From NCBI RefSeq assembly GCF_026210795.1, contig NC_089439.1:4216001-4280000 (forward strand): a DNA stretch of 64,000 bases, given 5' to 3'. The position numbers and the translations under genes are program-made. The first letter of the stretch is position 1. The number at the start of each line of letters is the position of its first letter. This document shows positions 60,339-64,000 of this stretch, one piece after another. A model generated the notes under the pieces. It saw only the letters and a list, made by a program, of their open reading frames with translations, had not been told where the DNA came from and did not search any database. The DNA comes from Rhizophagus irregularis (lineage: Eukaryota; Glomeromycota; Glomeromycetes; Glomerales; Glomeraceae).

Positions 60339-61459
60339 ATCTTGAAGTATGAAAATCATTTAACAATATAAAAAAACTTATACTAATAGACTTTAAATGA
60401 AAAATCCAGAACTCAAGATTTCTTTCCCTTTTTCGATCGGCTTTTATATTCTGATTCTATTTCACTTTCTTGGTGGGTTCCAGGCGTTGAATGAAAATCT
60501 TCTTCAATAAATAGAGAATAAAAAATAAACCGATACTGGGACTCAAATTTATTTTCAGAGATGCTATATATGAAAATCACGTTCAATTTTCTATATAATT
60601 GGAACCTACTAAGAATGTGAATCAAAATCGTAATATATAGTAATTAAATTACTAATTGCTTATGATTTAAATAATAAAATTCAGTGTATTACTATATCAT
60701 GCATGACATGATCACGATTTATTTCAAAGAATCACGATTTTTTCTTAACCAAAAAAAATATATTCATTTAAACGTGTATAAAAACTTTTTCTGATTTTTA
60801 ATTTTAATTTCTTATTCGGAATTATTGAAAGAGGAGTTCAATTAGAAGTTTGGGAATTTGCGGAACTTTTTTCCGGAACCAAATCATATAAAATAAATTT
60901 GATATAATGGAATTTATTAGTAAAATCTCGATAATTGCTATAACGGAACAAATAACGAATCAGTTATATTAAAAATGATTCGATTTACCGGAACACGTGA
61001 TGATTCACGGTTTTAAACCAATAAAATTAGCAGCAAGTGTGATGATCCTTTGGAAATTTTAGTGGAATACGCAAGCTTTGAAGACTCAGATGAAATTTTT
61101 CTGAATATATTGACTAGGAATGTTGAAAATATTGAAGAATCTTCATCACTTTATAAGGATGTAATATAAATAGAATTTCCTAAATAAGATTGTTTATTTG
61201 GATAATTAACATATGGGAAACCCCTAAAAATAAATCAGATCATACACGAAATCTTTTTTTTACACTTTAATCACGAACTTTTTTATTGAAAATATGTCTA
61301 ATAGTGAAGTAAGAAAAGCAAAAACAGGGTAGGATAGATGATTTTTTTTAAGTTTTAGTTTATAAAATTTCTCAAATAATGTTTTAAATAAAAAATAATC
61401 TAAATTTTCAGTGTTCGTCGCACATGTCGCACAAATAAAAACTTGATTTCATATGATTT
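60339..61459. other. Intergenic, nothing firm
   Basis: No supported gene. The region near 60945-61000 (TATAACGGAACAAATAACG) resembles pogo/Tigger-type terminal sequence and may be a decayed copy. Confidence 0.4.
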
Positions 61460-61564
61460 ATATATAAAATCCGGTATATCGAAATTTTTTGATATATCGG
61501 AAGTCTCGATATACCGGATATTTTTACTGGAACGGATGGTTCCGTTATATCGAATTTCACTGTG
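61460..61564. mobile_element. Pogo/Tigger-like MITE candidate
   Basis: It contains repeated and inverted ATATCG/CGATAT motifs (CCGGTATATCGAAA, GATATATCGG, CGATATACCGG) and ends CGTTATATCGAATTTCACTG, whose complement begins CAGTGAAATTCGATATAACG, a typical pogo/Tigger terminus. The left end is unclear. Confidence 0.45.
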
Positions 61565-61836
61565 TATATACAGTATGTGCTTTATTATACGTTAAATTTT
61601 GTAACGAGTCATCGGAAAAAAAAAATAGTTAAGAGGTTTATAATTTACTGAGATCATAAAAATTTCACACATGTAGATCTGTTTTACTTGAAAAGTACGA
61701 AGTGGTGTACCTACGAAATTTTTTTGTTGGAATTTCAGTTATTCAAAAATAAAATTTCAAATGAGGCTCAAAAATAGATAAACAAACGGAAATTACTAAC
61801 CAAAAAACAGCAGAATGAAATTAACTTTAAAAGTAA

Positions 61837-62676
61837 TTAAATATTGATTACATCATTAAGTGCTTCAATTAATGAATTTTGAATGTAAACTGATAAGGGG
61901 ACTGAAGTTCGAGAAGTGCCACCATCAATAATATTAAATGCAGGTGATAAATCTCTTTTTATCGAATAATAGTTTTAATTAGTTATGATGCAGTATTTGT
62001 AATATATTTTATGATAAGTTTACTCACACTCCAGATGAATCAGTTGAAACTGGATGTTGGGTTTCCTGAATTAGAATATTCCATTCACCATTCCTTATTG
62101 GATAATTGTCATATAATAAGTCAGATTAAAAATTTAAGTATAAAATATAATAGGTCATTGTACTTACAAGTTAGTGTGACTATTAGTCTTTCTGGAAAGA
62201 AAAATACTCCATAAATTACGAATGTCTCGTAAAATTAGAGACTTATTGTTGAGGTTAGAATTTAATAATGAAGAGTGATTTATTTTGTCGTACATAAAAT
62301 AAGTTATTCCAATAAATGGGTAAAAACCTTCAAGATGTAAATTTCTGGATTGGTCTAACAAAAGGTAGGTTAACCCAAGAACGAATTTCATAAAAGCTAC
62401 GAGTGATGTACGATCATTAGGAAAAAATTGTTCGTACGTGTGGACGTCAGAAATTAATGTAATTTGAGTAGGATCAAGATCCCGGCTTGTTATTGCGTCA
62501 ACGAATCTTTGGAAGTTGTAATCTTTTGACCTCAAAACTTCGTTCGTATTATTGTCAACAATAATATTTTTGGTTAAACACCAATCTTTAATGCGAGAAT
62601 GTGTATATTTGTTAAAAAATTTTGCTAATATTTCGGATACATTATCGATATTATCATGATAAATCGATGTTCGCAT
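61837..62676 (-). CDS. Orphan-family protein, member 3 (intact, about 230 aa)
   Basis: Exons 62676-62168, 62093-62028 and 61954-61837 (509, 66, 118 bases) join in phase 2 to about 230 residues. ATG 62676 (MRTSIYHDN) is preferred; an in-frame ATG at 62703 would add nine residues. Motifs: NIDNVSEILAKFFNKY, FQRFVDAITSRDLDPTQI, FMKFVLGLTYLLLDQS, YPFIGITYFMYDKINHSSLL, IRNLWSIFL, NGEWNILIQE, DLSPAFNIIDGGTSRT. The identical exon structure across three members, with most changes conservative, argues for selection on the protein. Function unknown. Confidence 0.8.
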
Positions 62677-62703
62677 TTTATCTGGAAACCACGTATTTAT
62701 CAT

Positions 62704-63956
62704 AAATATGCGTTATTCTTAACGTTATGTTAACGTTTCGTTTATCTCTCTTATTCTTGATTGTTTATTTAACGTTTGAGTAAAATGTGTGTGTAGATTT
62801 ACTGAATTTACTGGGTCAATAAAGAAATATTATATATTAGATTAGACTAAATGACTTATATAATATGTTTAAAAGTAAAGCAGGTAAATTTTTAGATAAA
62901 ATTTTATCAGCTTTATGCTCTTATAAGAAAATCAATAAATGAAAAAAATAACTAAATATAAGTTGATAAAAAAAAATGGTGCTAACGTTTTTTTTGATTT
63001 ATTTTCAAAATTTTGCATTTATCTTGAGAAATTTTTTTCGAAGCCAAAATTACCGCGTTTTTATAGCATCTATTTTATTAATGTGTTCAGATTGTCACTA
63101 ATAAATATAATCAGAAAGATGTTAAATATTGTCCAAAATAATAATTACCATACATCTATTAATTTGTACTATATTTGGACTTATGTACAACACTATGCAA
63201 ATTGTGAAATTTTGATGTTTAATATTTATTTTGCTTGTAAACAGAATTACTTTAACATTTTTATATCGATGTTTTAATTAACCACAAAAAAAAAAAATTC
63301 TTATCAAAAATTATTCAATAGTGATCAACCCATTTTTTTAATGATTTGATAGATTTTTTAGTCAAGTTGTAGCACAACGGAAATTATTGGTGCATATTGA
63401 ATGGCCATTTACTGATCGGACAAATTTTTAAAATATAGAGTTTTACATTTAATAAATCGGTTGTTTAATGGGTAACAAGAATTTAAAAACAAAAATAAAT
63501 CAGGTTAGACGAAATATGAATTCTTTAAACTTACTTGAAAATATACGCCAGTGTGTAATAAAATAACTTACTCCTATACTTATATTAAATATTTAATTAT
63601 GTACAGAAATAATATTCCCATTCAATAACAGGTAAATAGAACTATATAAAAGTTGAAAAGTTTCGGTAACATGAAGAATTTCAGACTTTTCTATACAACA
63701 TTTATCTTAGTAAGATTGTAAAATGTTTTTCCCATTAGACATTTTCGGACAATAAACACAATAAACTCCGGAAAATGTCCAGGTGAAATACGGAAAATAT
63801 AGGAAAATATACTGAAAATCTAATTTAGTAATTTCTTTTGATATAAATAAGAAGTTCGCCTTACTTTAAAGGAATAGAAATCATAGTATTAATATTGTTG
63901 AATTTGGTCCTAAACATGATCTGATGTTCATCAGCTTTTTAGATTACTAAGGTTAT
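62704..63956. other. Intergenic, nothing recognised
   Basis: The 112-codon frame at 62939-63277 is Lys/Phe/Ile-rich low-complexity sequence without a domain and is not called. Inverted CATTTTCGG/CCGGAAAATG pieces near 63740-63780 may belong to a decayed MITE. Confidence 0.45.
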
Positions 63957-64000
63957 TAGTGGTTACGCCACACAATCCATTTCCCAAAATAGCTCCGATT
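63957..64000. repeat. Repeat shared with 58431-58478, cut by the window end
   Basis: AGTGGTTACGCCACACAAT followed by CCA and TTTCCCAAAATA parallels AGTGGTTACGCCACGCAA and the following CAATTTCCAAAATA at 58431-58478. Probably the end of a repeated element continuing beyond the window. Confidence 0.45.

Noticed and set aside
62939-63277. A 112-codon frame as a gene
   Set aside because: Composition is Lys/Ile/Phe/Tyr-rich as expected from random AT-rich DNA, and no domain is visible.
1-64000. A CRISPR array or a bacterial-type defence system
   Set aside because: No regularly spaced repeats; the introns and gene families are eukaryotic.

Overview
The window looks like AT-rich nuclear DNA of a fungus in the Glomeromycota, most likely Rhizophagus or a close relative. 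The reasons are short GT-AG introns, a TKL-type kinase with the cysteine-rich N-terminus typical of the huge glomeromycete kinase family, an F-box protein of the style expanded in those genomes, clustered cytochrome P450s, and a heavy load of short transposon derivatives. There is no sign of bacterial gene organisation, and I saw no tRNA, rRNA or CRISPR array. The species call is inference.

Layout. (1) 0.65-3.25 kb: an inverted-repeat element, then a broken protein kinase gene whose C-terminal tail is split over small exons. (2) 4.5-18.4 kb: a P450 island. Two intact paralogues (7.2-9.3 and 15.4-17.3 kb, + strand, identical seven-exon structure) lie in a direct duplication of about 4 kb. A frameshifted inverted copy (13.6-11.6 kb) sits between them, and a 5' remnant lies at 4.5-5.0 kb. 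Several miniature transposons lie in the duplicated DNA, and comparing the copies gives empty sites that prove insertion and order the events. (3) 18.4-20.9 kb: MITE-type repeats. (4) 20.96-22.79 kb: an intact membrane-anchored class 3 lipase. (5) 25.1-26.4 kb: an intact single-exon F-box protein. (6) 27.4-38.9 kb: a transposon graveyard with hAT, Harbinger, integrase and Ty3-type relics and a nearly complete absence of CpG. A CpG-containing solo LTR (34.73-35.38 kb) interrupts it. (7) 42.4-43.5 kb: an unrecognised multi-pass membrane protein. (8) 44.5-47.2 kb: an intact 13-exon copine (two C2 domains and a vWA/copine domain). (9) 48.1-62.7 kb: a local array of an unrecognised gene family. It has three intact minus-strand members with the same exon structure and three decayed ones, repeatedly hit by miniature transposons of different types.

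The intact genes do not form an obvious pathway. The P450s, the lipase and the copine all act at membranes or on lipids, but nothing shows that they work together. The strongest leads are the orphan family at 48-63 kb, the CpG desert at 27-35 kb, and the datable nested insertions of the P450 island. All exon boundaries were placed by eye from splice signals, frame continuity and paralogue comparison.
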